Positions 11,050 through 19,856 of a stretch of 64,000 bases of DNA are shown one piece after another. Below the pieces are notes generated by a model. It did not search any database. It saw only the letters and a program-made list of their open reading frames with translations, and was not told where the DNA came from. Source of the DNA: Paraclostridium tenue (GTDB lineage Bacteria; Bacillota; Clostridia; Peptostreptococcales; Peptostreptococcaceae). The stretch is taken from positions 120,718-184,717 of the forward strand of contig NZ_JADPFO010000003.1 of NCBI RefSeq assembly GCF_015668515.1, in the 5' to 3' direction. A program made the position numbers and the translations under genes. Numbering within the stretch: the stretch's first letter is position 1; each line of letters starts with the position of its first letter.

Positions 11050-11067
11050 AAGAATAGGGGGGATAAA

Positions 11068-12672
11068 ATGTATAAACAATATATAGAGGAAATAAAAAAT
11101 ATTAGAGATTTAGAAACAGTAATAAACTACTACTATCCAAGCCAACTAAGAAAAAACAAAATGAAATGTCCATTTCACAACGATAAATCACCAAGCCTTC
11201 AAATAGCAGACAAAGGAAATGGAGCTTTTTACAAATGCTTTGGATGTGGAGTAGGTGGAGATATAATTGACTTTATAAAAAGAGTAGAAAAAATAAACTT
11301 TATAGAAGCTTTAAAAAAAGCCTACGAAATATTAAACAGACCACTAACATTACCTACAAAAAGAACTATCAGACTAAATTCAGTAAACAAAACTAAAATC
11401 AATGAATATTACAACAATCAAGTAAAAGAAGCTATACAAGAAAAAAACTTAGACAAAGCCTTTGAACTAAGCTGTAAGCAAGAAAAAGAAATAAATCAAA
11501 ATTATCATATAAACTTTCCTTACTTAGATTCTAAAAATAGACCTCAAAAAATATGGGACAACTTAGATGTACTATTAAAACACAATAATATAAATGTAGT
11601 TTACAACGAAATAGTTAAAGATATTGAAATAACTGGACTAGAAGGAACAAATCTAGAAAGTCAGTTAGTAGATATACATTCACTTTGCAATAAATATGGA
11701 TTTTCCCTAAGTCTAAATACAATACAATCTTTCATACATCGTATAGCTTACAACAATTCATATAATCCAGTAGTAGATTATCTAAGAAATTGCTATATGG
11801 AATTTGATGGGGAAAGCAAATACATACAAATGTTATGTGATGCACTTATCACTAGACGTGATTATGACCAAGAGTTAAAAAAATTATTAATAAGGAAGTG
11901 GTTATTAAATACAGCTAACATTGTATTTAATGATGGAAACACTAACATAGAAGGAATATTAACATTGCAAGGAAAGCAAGGTATAGGTAAAACAAGATTA
12001 ATAAGAAAACTAATACCTATGTATGTTAAAACAGGACTAGAACTAGACCCAAGTGATAAGGATAAAGTTTATCAATGTATAAAATATTGGGTATGTGAAC
12101 TAGGTGAGTTAGATTCAACTCTTAAAAAAGACTTAGCAAAGTTAAAAGCTTTTATAACTGAGCAAATGGATGAATTTAGAAGACCTTATGGATTAGTACC
12201 TATTAAATATCCAAGAAAAACATCCTTTTATGCAACAGTTAATAATGAAGAATTTTTAAAAGATGAATCAGGAAACAGAAGGTATTGGGTAATTCCTATT
12301 GAAAAGATAGATTTTGATTTGATAGACAAAATTGATATAGATAAATTATGGGGAGAGGTAATGTATTTAAAAGAAGAAAATATGGAAACTACCTATTTAA
12401 ATCAAAGTCAAATAGAAAGGTTAAATACTAGCAATGCTGATTTTAAGGTTATGAATCAATTGGAACTAGGCATTAATATGGAGTTTGATTGGGATGCTGA
12501 TAAAATTATGTGGAATTGGAAGTCTTCTACCGAAATAGCAAATAGACTACGTTTAAAATCTAGTAAAGGTTTAAGAGCTACATTAGAAAGTTATGGTGCT
12601 AAGTATAAAAAGGTTGGTAATAAAAGAGGTTATAACACCCCACCATATAAATATATAATGTCCATTAGTTGA
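11068..12672 (+). CDS. CHC2 zinc-finger / VirE-type primase-helicase of a mobile element
   Basis: 534 residues, with RBS AGGGGGG. The N-terminus is a DnaG-type CHC2 zinc finger (C34, H37, C57, C60; MKCPFHNDKSPSL and YKCFGCGVGGDIIDF). The centre and C-terminus are the virulence-associated-E/DUF5906 type: YNPVVDYLRNCY at 232, Walker A GKQGIGKT (302-309), then FYATVNNEEFLKDESGNRRYW. Such proteins initiate replication of phages, satellites and integrative islands. No integrase, terminase or capsid gene remains nearby, so this is a remnant or a minimal satellite. The frame is intact. A matching fragment of a second copy lies at 21143-21187. Confidence 0.88.
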   Translation: MYKQYIEEIKNIRDLETVINYYYPSQLRKNKMKCPFHNDKSPSLQIADKGNGAFYKCFGCGVGGDIIDFIKRVEKINFIEALKKAYEILNRPLTLPTKRTIRLNSVNKTKINEYYNNQVKEAIQEKNLDKAFELSCKQEKEINQNYHINFPYLDSKNRPQKIWDNLDVLLKHNNINVVYNEIVKDIEITGLEGTNLESQLVDIHSLCNKYGFSLSLNTIQSFIHRIAYNNSYNPVVDYLRNCYMEFDGESKYIQMLCDALITRRDYDQELKKLLIRKWLLNTANIVFNDGNTNIEGILTLQGKQGIGKTRLIRKLIPMYVKTGLELDPSDKDKVYQCIKYWVCELGELDSTLKKDLAKLKAFITEQMDEFRRPYGLVPIKYPRKTSFYATVNNEEFLKDESGNRRYWVIPIEKIDFDLIDKIDIDKLWGEVMYLKEENMETTYLNQSQIERLNTSNADFKVMNQLELGINMEFDWDADKIMWNWKSSTEIANRLRLKSSKGLRATLESYGAKYKKVGNKRGYNTPPYKYIMSIS

Positions 12673-13220
12673 TTTTAGGTACAGTAAATGCTGTACCTTT
12701 TATATATTAAGTTAAAACTTTATTTAAAAATACTTTGGAAAGTACACTAAAAGTACGCCAAAGTACACTAAATTTATTTTTGATGAACTACTTTAAAATA
12801 TAGAAAAAACAACAGGTTTAAGAATTATACCCACCATAGACACTAGATTAAATAAACTATAAGAGTATTTTGATAAAAATATATTATTATAGTTAAATTT
12901 ATTTATTGTGTACTTGCTGTACTTAATAAAAGCTAGATATAAATAGCCTTAAGTTAAAAAACTAAAACATCACAAAATGAATCTGTATATATTAAATATA
13001 AATAAATAGACAAAACTTTAATTTTGGGTAAAATTTATCTAAATAATATACAAAATGAAAAAATAACTATAGAGTTTATATTGACAATTAAATAAATTTA
13101 GTAGAAGTGTTAATAGGTTTATTTGTTGAAAAATGTTGAAAAGTGAAGTATCATATGCTAATCTTTATATAAGAGACAAAAAGTTTAGATAAAATACAAT
13201 ACAACGTGCGTTAGAGAATT
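12673..13220. other. Gene-free stretch behind the primase, with short repeats
   Basis: No gene is supported. AAAGTACACTAAA occurs twice (about 12739-12751 and 12760-12772). TACTTTGG (12731-12738) and CCAAAGTA (12758-12765) form an inverted repeat around them. The rest is AT-rich with stops in all frames. It could be the origin or 3' edge of the primase element, followed by its decayed right end. Confidence 0.45.
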
Positions 13221-13221
13221 G

Positions 13222-13288
13222 GAGTCAAGCACAAGCCTTAAAAATATTAGTTAACAGTACTAATAGAGGCTTAGCTTGGCTCTTTTTT
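13222..13288 (+). terminator. Rod-shaped hairpin with T-tract upstream of the MFS gene
   Basis: The outer arms GAGTCAAGC / GCTTGGCTC and then AAGCCT / AGGCTT enclose an inner stem TATTAGT / ACTAATA. TTTTTT follows at 13282-13288. It ends 21 bases before the transporter start, so it is either a leader attenuator for that gene or the terminator of a lost upstream unit. Confidence 0.6.
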
Positions 13289-13309
13289 AGCGTAAAAGGA
13301 GGGTCTTTG

Positions 13310-14638
13310 ATGTTAAAAATTTTAAAGCCAGCACCATTTATGAAAAGGTTACCAGAAGAAGAAATAGCTCCAACGTATAAAAGATATCGTATCCAGATAT
13401 TTATAAGTATTTATGTAGGATATCTTTTATACTATTTTGTAAGAAGTAATTTTGCCTTATCAAAGGTCTATCTTATACAACAGGGATTTACAAAAGTTGA
13501 GATAGGACTTGTTGCATCAGCTTTAGGATTATCCTATGGTATTAGTAAGTTTGTAATGGGAAATGTATCAGATAGATCTAATCCAAGATATTTCTTAGCA
13601 ATAGGTCTTATATTATCTGGTATAGTAAATTTATTTTTACCAAATGCAAATAATATTGCTTTTATGTTTATTTTAATGTTATTAAATGGATGGTTTCAAG
13701 GAATGGGATGGCCTCCATGTGGTAGGATAATGACTCACTGGTTTTCAGATAGTGAGCGTGGTGTAAAAATGTCTATTTGGAATACTGCACATAATATAGG
13801 TGGAGGATTTATAGCTACAATTGCATTAATTGGGGTATCATTATTTGGAACATGGAAAGGTATTTTTTATTTACCAGCAATAATAGCAATTGTAGGTGGA
13901 GTAGTATATACTATATTTGCAAGAGATACTCCACAGTCTGTTGGATTACCCCCAATTGAAGAATTTAAAAATGATTATCCAGAGTATGAAGTTAAGGGTA
14001 TAAATGCTGAAGAAGAACTTACTGCTAAGGAAATTTTATTTAAGTATGTATTAAATAATAAATTTTTATGGTGTATAGCTTTGGCAAACGTTTTTGTATA
14101 TTTAGTTAGATATGGTGTTATAAATTGGGTTCCTACATATCTTCAAGAAGTTAGAAATTTCAACCCAAAAGATTCTTCTATAGCATTTGCACTATTTGAA
14201 TATGCAGCTATACCTGGAACTATTATAGTTGGATGGATTAGTGACCATATATTCAATGGTAGACGTGCTCCAATGGGTATAATATGTATGGTTGGAGTAG
14301 CTATAGCAACAATGGTGTATTGGAAAAGTACAAGTCCTCTTGCTATAAATTGTGCATTGGCATCAATAGGAGCATTAATTTATGGACCTGTTATGTTAAT
14401 AGGAGTAAGTGCACTAGATCTTGTACCTAAAAAAGCAGCTGGTACTGCGGCAGGATTTACAGGTTTATTTGGGTATATGGGAGGACAGGTTTTAGCTGAG
14501 GTTGCAATGGGTATGGTAGTTGATAAATTTAATTGGGATGGAGGATTTATAATGTTAATAATATCTTCAATCTTAGCAATAGTATTTTTATCATTTACTT
14601 GGAATACTCATAATACAAAAGAGAAAGCTAATGCTTAA
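13310..14638 (+). CDS. MFS organophosphate:phosphate antiporter (GlpT/UhpT type)
   Basis: 442 residues from ATG 13310, 7 bases after AAAGGAGGG. A TTG at 13307 is too close to the RBS. Twelve membrane helices are expected. GlpT/UhpT-family marks include YVGYLLYYFVRSNFALSK near the N-terminus, FVMGNVSDRSNPRYF, GWFQGMGWPPCGR (the family motif), and VPKKAAGTAAGFTGLFGYMGG. It would exchange glycerol-3-phosphate or hexose-6-phosphate for phosphate at the membrane. The gene stands alone. The glycerol genes at 54558-57456 give some support for glycerol-3-phosphate but are far away. Confidence 0.9.
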   Translation: MLKILKPAPFMKRLPEEEIAPTYKRYRIQIFISIYVGYLLYYFVRSNFALSKVYLIQQGFTKVEIGLVASALGLSYGISKFVMGNVSDRSNPRYFLAIGLILSGIVNLFLPNANNIAFMFILMLLNGWFQGMGWPPCGRIMTHWFSDSERGVKMSIWNTAHNIGGGFIATIALIGVSLFGTWKGIFYLPAIIAIVGGVVYTIFARDTPQSVGLPPIEEFKNDYPEYEVKGINAEEELTAKEILFKYVLNNKFLWCIALANVFVYLVRYGVINWVPTYLQEVRNFNPKDSSIAFALFEYAAIPGTIIVGWISDHIFNGRRAPMGIICMVGVAIATMVYWKSTSPLAINCALASIGALIYGPVMLIGVSALDLVPKKAAGTAAGFTGLFGYMGGQVLAEVAMGMVVDKFNWDGGFIMLIISSILAIVFLSFTWNTHNTKEKANA

Positions 14639-14875
14639 TGAAATATATAGTACATATAATAAATAAACAATAATTTTTATTTATTTTAGGAATTGTATAT
14701 ATAATTTTACAATGTTTATTATTTTATAATATATTTATTTTTTATTGTTAGGTTAGAAGTAAATAGTATATATGGAATTTTTAAAATAAATTATTTAGTA
14801 TAAATAAGAACTATTCTCCAATATTTACATATGATATAGAGAACACTATTTATATCAGAAAAAGGAGAATCAACA

Positions 14876-15442
14876 ATGGAAAGAAATTATTGGCAAGACT
14901 ATTGGGATAATTATTATAAGTTTGTAGCTTTATATCTTAGAGAATTACAAAATGCAAATCCTGATGTGGATATTAAAAATGAATACTTAGAAGTGGCTAG
15001 CTTATTTGAGCCTGCTATGCCTCTTGGAGATAATGATGATTATGACGATTATGATGATAGTGATGATTATGATGACTATTTAGAAGGAGATAACAATCAA
15101 CCTTTTACATCACCTAGTGGTGATCAATCTGCTGAATCTTTTACATCACCTAGTGGTGTGCAACCTGCTACTACTTTTACATTACCTGGTGGAGATCAAT
15201 CAGCTCAACCTTTTATATCACCTGGTGGTGGGCAATTTACTATAAATAACTGTAGGAGAGTGGCGATAGTTAGAATAGTAATGAGAAGAGGTTTTACACC
15301 TTCTAACTTCTTTATGGCAGTAGATAGAGCTGATAGAAGAAGTATTCAAGGATTTAGAATAGCTTGCGAATCTGGTAGAATTAGATTTGTACCAATGGCT
15401 GTAGAATATAGAAATATTAATCTTATAGAATGCGCATTTTAG
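14876..15442 (+). CDS. Unclassified protein with Asp/Tyr tract and 12-residue repeats
   Basis: 188 residues, with RBS AAAGGAG. Three parts are visible. The N-terminus (1-55) is aromatic and polar (NYWQDYWDNYYKFVALY). A strongly acidic Asp/Tyr run (about 58-75) follows. Then come four tandem repeats of 12 residues (36 bases each, 15104-15238) of the form F-T-S-P-S/G-G-x-Q. The C-terminus (about 122-188) is basic and ordered (RRVAIVRIVMRRGFTPSNFF). It has no signal peptide or membrane helix. I do not recognise the family. The make-up resembles spore-coat or exosporium proteins, but that is a guess. Confidence 0.7.
   Translation: MERNYWQDYWDNYYKFVALYLRELQNANPDVDIKNEYLEVASLFEPAMPLGDNDDYDDYDDSDDYDDYLEGDNNQPFTSPSGDQSAESFTSPSGVQPATTFTLPGGDQSAQPFISPGGGQFTINNCRRVAIVRIVMRRGFTPSNFFMAVDRADRRSIQGFRIACESGRIRFVPMAVEYRNINLIECAF
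15104..15238 (+). repeat. Four tandem 36-bp coding repeats
   Basis: Units start at 15104, 15140, 15176 and 15212 (the last is shortened). They keep the reading frame and encode FTSPSGDQSAES, FTSPSGVQPATT, FTLPGGDQSAQP and FISPGGGQF. Units this similar can expand or contract by slippage. Confidence 0.85.
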
Positions 15443-15451
15443 ATTGAATTT

Positions 15452-15502
15452 AATAAGAGGCATCCAAGTAATATATAATACTTGAGATGCCTCTTATTAT
15501 TT
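15452..15502 (+). terminator. Terminator after the repeat protein
   Basis: AATAAGAGGCATCCAAGTA pairs with TACTTGAGATGCCTCTTATT (small bulge) around an 8-base loop. A T-rich run follows. Confidence 0.85.
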
Positions 15503-15674
15503 ATTAATTAAATTTTTCAAAAAATAAATTTATATAAAAAATTAAAATATAAGAAAAAAAAACCGTATATATTTAAGTATGAATTAGATTTTAAGAGATA
15601 AAAATGCAATGTATGAAAAGGTTAAACATAAAGCCTAATTTATACAAATTATTATACGATGGAGAATTGATTAT

Positions 15675-17516
15675 ATGGAAATTATAAATAAGATAGAAGA
15701 TTTAATTAAAAAAAATGATATAGAAAATGCTTATGAATGCATAATTCAAAATGAAAGACAATATTTAAACAATGCTAAGTATTGGAATTTAAGAGGTATT
15801 TTGTGTTCACAAATAAAAGAATATGAAGCAGCAATAAGTTGTTATAAAACTTCAATTGATATTAAGTGTGACTATATAGATGCATATTTCAATTTAATAT
15901 ACACATACCTGATTACAGGAGAAAAATTAAAGTCGGTTTTAAACGCTAGTATATCTTTAAGATACATTGATGATATAAATTATATAAATGATATAAATAA
16001 TTTATATAAATATGAAAAAGCATCAAAAAATTATATAGAATTATTAAATGAGGCTAAAACTAATATTTATATAGACAAAGATAATGCTAGCTTAATAAAG
16101 TATTTAGCTAGCCATTATAACAATATAAGCAAAGAATATATACAAAGTTTATATGAAAATAATATAGCATGTAACTGGGCGTATGTAAAAGATGATTGTA
16201 TTGTTACAAACAAAGAAATTATAGGTATAGACGATTTTATATGCAATTATAATTATTCAGATTTTGATGTAATAGTTCCTTATGATATGAACTATATAAA
16301 TGTAATAAAAAACATAGCATCAAAGGGAGTAAATAAATGTTTTGTATTACTTTCTTATGACGGGAAATTTAAACTTATTGATATAGATAATGAAATTATG
16401 ACAGGGTTAAGAAATGAAGATTACAAAAGAACAGTAACATTAAATAGATTTAATGCAGCTGACTCAAATGTATATGCATTAATAAAGTATATGCCACAAC
16501 AATATAAAGATAAGTATAAGTTAAATATTATTAAAGGCACTGATGTTTGCGATATAGAAAATATAGTTAAAGTACCTCTTATATCATCTATTACGGTTTC
16601 AGGATTTAATACATTTTGTAATTTTTATCCAAAACTTACTTATAATATTGAGGTAGGTCATGGAGAGGTAGGCTTTAAAGGGTGTGGATTAATGGATAAG
16701 AAAAATAAGGAATTTGCGTTTACCCCAGAAGAATATAAAAATATAGATAAAATATTTACTCCATCTAAAATGTGTATGTTATTAACAAGTGCATTTGCAG
16801 CTGTACCAGAAGATAAATATGAAATAACAGGAAATCCTAGAACGGATCTTGTTATGTTATCTGATGGAAAAAGAAATTTAGAAAAATTATTAGGAATATC
16901 TTTAGAAAATAAAAAAGTTATATTTAATATGCCAACATTTTATGTACATGATAACTCAGGGGTATCAAATGGTTCAAGAGAACTTAATGATGCTATAAAA
17001 ATAAAAAACTTTGATTATGAAAAATTTAATCAATTCTTAATAGATAATAATATAATTTGTATATCAAAGGTACATCACGGAGAAGAAAGAAGTGTTACGA
17101 AAAAAGCAAAGAATAGAAATCTAGATAATATGATATTTATATCTAATAAAGATTTAGAAGATAAAGATTTAGATTTATATGAAGTTTTAAATGCAGCTGA
17201 TATTTTAATTACTGATTACTCAAGTATATATGGAGATTTCTTATTTATGGATAAGCATACGATATTTGTAAATACAGATATGGAAATATATGAAGAAGAA
17301 AGAGGAATAATTTTACAGCCTTATGATTTCTGGGCAGCTGGACCTAAGGTACAGGAACAAGAAAGGTTATCTGAAGAAATAATTAAATGTATTAATGATA
17401 ATAATTATTATAAAAAAGAACGTAATACTATTAGAGATATTTTTTATTATCATAAAGATAATAAATCAAGTATTAGAGTATGGGATAGCATAGATCGTGT
17501 ATTAAGTAATTTATAA
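15675..17516 (+). CDS. TPR-fused CDP-glycerol glycerophosphotransferase (TagF/TagB type)
   Basis: 613 residues. Residues 1-125 look like TPR repeats (YWNLRGILCSQIKEYEAAIS). From about 290 on it is a glycerophosphotransferase of the TagB/TagF GT-B fold: VEVGHGEVGFKG, KIFTPSKM, ITGNPRTD, KVIFNMPTF, KVHHGEERS, and the hallmark ILITDYSSIYGDFLFMDK. Such enzymes transfer glycerol-phosphate from CDP-glycerol onto teichoic-acid-like polymers at the inner face of the membrane. The RBS is weak (GGAGA, 9 bases upstream). The downstream SGNH-type gene suggests a small wall-polymer or capsule unit. The N-terminal TPR is unusual for TagF. Confidence 0.85.
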   Translation: MEIINKIEDLIKKNDIENAYECIIQNERQYLNNAKYWNLRGILCSQIKEYEAAISCYKTSIDIKCDYIDAYFNLIYTYLITGEKLKSVLNASISLRYIDDINYINDINNLYKYEKASKNYIELLNEAKTNIYIDKDNASLIKYLASHYNNISKEYIQSLYENNIACNWAYVKDDCIVTNKEIIGIDDFICNYNYSDFDVIVPYDMNYINVIKNIASKGVNKCFVLLSYDGKFKLIDIDNEIMTGLRNEDYKRTVTLNRFNAADSNVYALIKYMPQQYKDKYKLNIIKGTDVCDIENIVKVPLISSITVSGFNTFCNFYPKLTYNIEVGHGEVGFKGCGLMDKKNKEFAFTPEEYKNIDKIFTPSKMCMLLTSAFAAVPEDKYEITGNPRTDLVMLSDGKRNLEKLLGISLENKKVIFNMPTFYVHDNSGVSNGSRELNDAIKIKNFDYEKFNQFLIDNNIICISKVHHGEERSVTKKAKNRNLDNMIFISNKDLEDKDLDLYEVLNAADILITDYSSIYGDFLFMDKHTIFVNTDMEIYEEERGIILQPYDFWAAGPKVQEQERLSEEIIKCINDNNYYKKERNTIRDIFYYHKDNKSSIRVWDSIDRVLSNL

Positions 17517-17544
17517 CAAAAATGTAGGGGAGTAATAGGAGACT

Positions 17545-17622
17545 ATGAATAATAAATATAATTTATATAAATATATAAATGGGAAAAATAGCATTGATAG
17601 GATTATAAGGATATTAAATTAA
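17545..17622 (+). CDS. 25-codon ORF in frame with the SGNH gene
   Basis: ATG 17545 follows AGGAG closely (GGGGAG lies further up). It encodes 25 residues (NNKYNLYKYINGKNSIDR then IIRILN) and stops at TAA 17620-17622. The downstream SGNH ORF is in the same frame, with only 18 bases between that stop and its first ATG, and has no good RBS of its own. Either this is the true N-terminus cut off by a nonsense change, or a leader peptide coupled to the next gene. Confidence 0.5.
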   Translation: MNNKYNLYKYINGKNSIDRIIRILN

Positions 17623-17640
17623 GATAATATTAGTACAGAT

Positions 17641-19011
17641 ATGGAAATAGAGATGATCAATTCTATAGCTGATTTTATACAAAATAATCTTTATTATGAG
17701 TACTTAGAGTCATTTAATAAATTAGCAGATGAAGTAGTAAATATAATAGAAAATTTTAATAGTGAAAGTATAGACTTATGTGTAAATCAAAAAAATAGAA
17801 TAGATAATTTAATTAAAGCCTTATCTAATTTTAAAAAAGATATTAATAATATAGAAGTTAATTTATATTTTTGCGGAAGAGACAAATATAATATAATAGA
17901 TAAATGTACAAATAAAAAAGTTATATATATAGATAACATTAATGAGTACATACGTTTAAATAATGAACTAAAAAATGATCAAGTTAACATATTGATAGTA
18001 AGTGAAGAAACTATATATAGTGATTTAGATTTTAACTTATATTTTAATGATGTATTATATTACGATAAGTTAATGAATTCTATATTTGAAGTAAGTGAAA
18101 ACATATATTCTGCAAATTATGATTATAATTATTTATCAAAAACTCTAGAAAAGTGTAAATGTGAAAATATAAATACGTTAGTGGTAGGTAACTCTTATCC
18201 ATTAACAGGTATAGATGTAAAACTTTTATCAAATAAATCTGTAAATTTATCTATATCTAGTCAAGATTTATACTATTCTTACAAACTAGCAAAAGAAGCT
18301 ATAAATAACAATGAAAATGTAAAAAGATGTATTATAGGAGCTGGATATTATCTAGTAAATCATGATTTATCTAAATGTAAAAGTGAATATTCTGTTAATA
18401 TGGTTAAATGCCTATATTATCCTATATTAAAAGATAAACACAACTCAGAAAAAGTGGATACTATAGAATTTTTAAACCTAAGAAAAGTATTAAAAAATGA
18501 TTTAATAGATTATATATTCAATCTAGAATTCTTACATAATCATTTTATAGATTTAATATATAGAGAAAATAATGGATATTTCAATAAAAATCAAAGTAGA
18601 GAAATGATTAGTATTTTACAAGGAGTTAAGTTAAGTAGTATTAGTGAAGATGAAAAATATAGACTAGGTGAATCTAGAGCTAATCAACATAATGACTTAT
18701 CTAAATATACTGAAACTAAAAAGGAATATAATTGTATATTTAATGAGTTTATAAGCTTTTTAAAAGATAAAGGTGTAGAACCTGTAATAGTTGTATTTCC
18801 AATTACTAAATATTATAGCAAGTTTATAAATAAAACATATGAAGACGAATTTTATAAAATTATAGATGGTATAAAAGAAAAATATGAAGTTAAATTAATT
18901 GATTTTTCAAAAATGGATATATTTGAAGAAGATGATTTTATAGATTTTGATCACATAGGTGAATCAGGAGCTATTAAGATAACACATGAGTTAGATAAAA
19001 TTTTAAATTAA
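17641..19011 (+). CDS. SGNH/DltD-like hydrolase-fold protein, possible wall-polymer modification
   Basis: 456 residues as an open frame. The first half (1-170) has no recognised fold and contains predicted alpha/beta segments. The second half resembles SGNH/DltD-like proteins: NTLVVGNSYPLTG (block-I-like, around 180) and a C-terminal DFDHIGESGA that supplies the Asp-x-x-His pair, with VEPVIVVFPITKYY before it. No signal peptide or membrane helix is seen. It follows the glycerophosphotransferase gene, so acyl or other modification of the same polymer is plausible. The start has no RBS. The frame is open back to a TAA at 17620, beyond which an ORF with RBS lies in phase. Confidence 0.6.
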   Translation: MEIEMINSIADFIQNNLYYEYLESFNKLADEVVNIIENFNSESIDLCVNQKNRIDNLIKALSNFKKDINNIEVNLYFCGRDKYNIIDKCTNKKVIYIDNINEYIRLNNELKNDQVNILIVSEETIYSDLDFNLYFNDVLYYDKLMNSIFEVSENIYSANYDYNYLSKTLEKCKCENINTLVVGNSYPLTGIDVKLLSNKSVNLSISSQDLYYSYKLAKEAINNNENVKRCIIGAGYYLVNHDLSKCKSEYSVNMVKCLYYPILKDKHNSEKVDTIEFLNLRKVLKNDLIDYIFNLEFLHNHFIDLIYRENNGYFNKNQSREMISILQGVKLSSISEDEKYRLGESRANQHNDLSKYTETKKEYNCIFNEFISFLKDKGVEPVIVVFPITKYYSKFINKTYEDEFYKIIDGIKEKYEVKLIDFSKMDIFEEDDFIDFDHIGESGAIKITHELDKILN

Positions 19012-19330
19012 AAAATAATATATCTAATAGCATAATTTTAGAATTATTAAATATTGTTATGTAAAAAACTTGATATAAACATAGGGTAAAAATATATATT
19101 TTCGATTGTTTAATCAATGTGTGTATTATTCTTGTGATTTGTCTAAAACATTGAGATACACAAAAAGGTATTGACTAATTGGTCAATACCTTTTATTTAT
19201 ATGTATGTGAATTTAAATAGAATGATTTTTAAATGCATATCTATAAAGTGCACTATCTGAGTTTAGATGTAATTCAAGAATTAACATATCTAAAAGAGAA
19301 ATAAAAATATTTAATAAATTAAAAAATAAT
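19012..19330. other. Intergenic region with terminator
   Basis: No gene is supported apart from the terminator at 19163-19197. The sigma-factor promoter motif starts at 19331. Confidence 0.5.
19163..19197 (+). terminator. Terminator after the SGNH gene
   Basis: AAAAGGTATTGAC / GTCAATACCTTTT stem with a 6-base loop and a T-rich end. Confidence 0.85.
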
Positions 19331-19363
19331 TGCAACAATACATTAATCCAAGTTGTATTTATA
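19331..19363 (+). promoter_or_regulatory. Putative ECF sigma promoter, site 1
   Basis: TGCAACAAT (19331-19339), 13 bases, then TTGTATTTATA (19353-19363). The same two blocks with the same spacing occur at 20528-20560. It lies 19 bases before the sigma-factor start, which fits autoregulation. Confidence 0.7.
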
Positions 19364-19382
19364 ATTACAAGGAGGTTTTAAT

Positions 19383-19856
19383 ATGGTTAATTTTGAAGAA
19401 GTGTATAATCGGCAAGTTGATACAGTATTTAAAATATGTGTACTGTATCTTAAAAAAATAGATGATGCAGAAGAAGCTACACAAGATACTTTTATTAGAT
19501 ATCTAAAGTATAATCCAGAATTTGAAAACATTAAGCATGAGAAAAATTGGTTCATAAAAACAGCAACTAATATATGTAAAAATATCTTAAAAAGTTCATG
19601 GTTTAAGAAAATAGTATGCTCAGAAGATTTATCTCATTTTTATCAAGAAGAAAAAGATTATGATATTTTACAAGAAATATTAGAATTACCTCATAAATAT
19701 AAAATGAGTATTTATCTTTTTTACTATGAAGGATACAGTACAGAAGAGATTGCCCAAATATTAGATATGAAGCCATCTACTGTGCGTTCAAACCTACATA
19801 GAGGAAGGAAATTACTAAAAATTAGTTTAGGGAGTGATTATATCAATGAAGGATAA
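19383..19856 (+). CDS. ECF-type RNA polymerase sigma factor
   Basis: 157 residues, with RBS AAGGAGG. Region 2 (VNFEEVYNRQVDTVFKICVLYL, AEEATQDTFIRYLKY) and region 4 (LPHKYKMSIYLFYYEGYSTEE, then IAQILDMKPSTVRSNLHRGR) have the ECF layout with a short linker and no region 3. It would direct polymerase to a small regulon, probably through the TGCAACAAT-N13-TTGTATTTATA motif found upstream of it and of the secreted-protein gene at 20611. The gene overlaps the next one, a membrane protein expected to be its anti-sigma factor, by 11 bases. The signal that releases it is unknown. Confidence 0.95.
   Translation: MVNFEEVYNRQVDTVFKICVLYLKKIDDAEEATQDTFIRYLKYNPEFENIKHEKNWFIKTATNICKNILKSSWFKKIVCSEDLSHFYQEEKDYDILQEILELPHKYKMSIYLFYYEGYSTEEIAQILDMKPSTVRSNLHRGRKLLKISLGSDYINEG

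Noticed and set aside
12822..12841. Possible fourth copy of the ssrA attachment core (GAATTATACCCACCATA)
   Set aside because: Only about 12 of 17 bases match and the left arm of the other copies is missing. It is the right place for an element end, but chance cannot be excluded.
15104..15238. 36-bp repeat run as a CRISPR-like array
   Set aside because: The repeats are contiguous, in frame and coding, without spacers.
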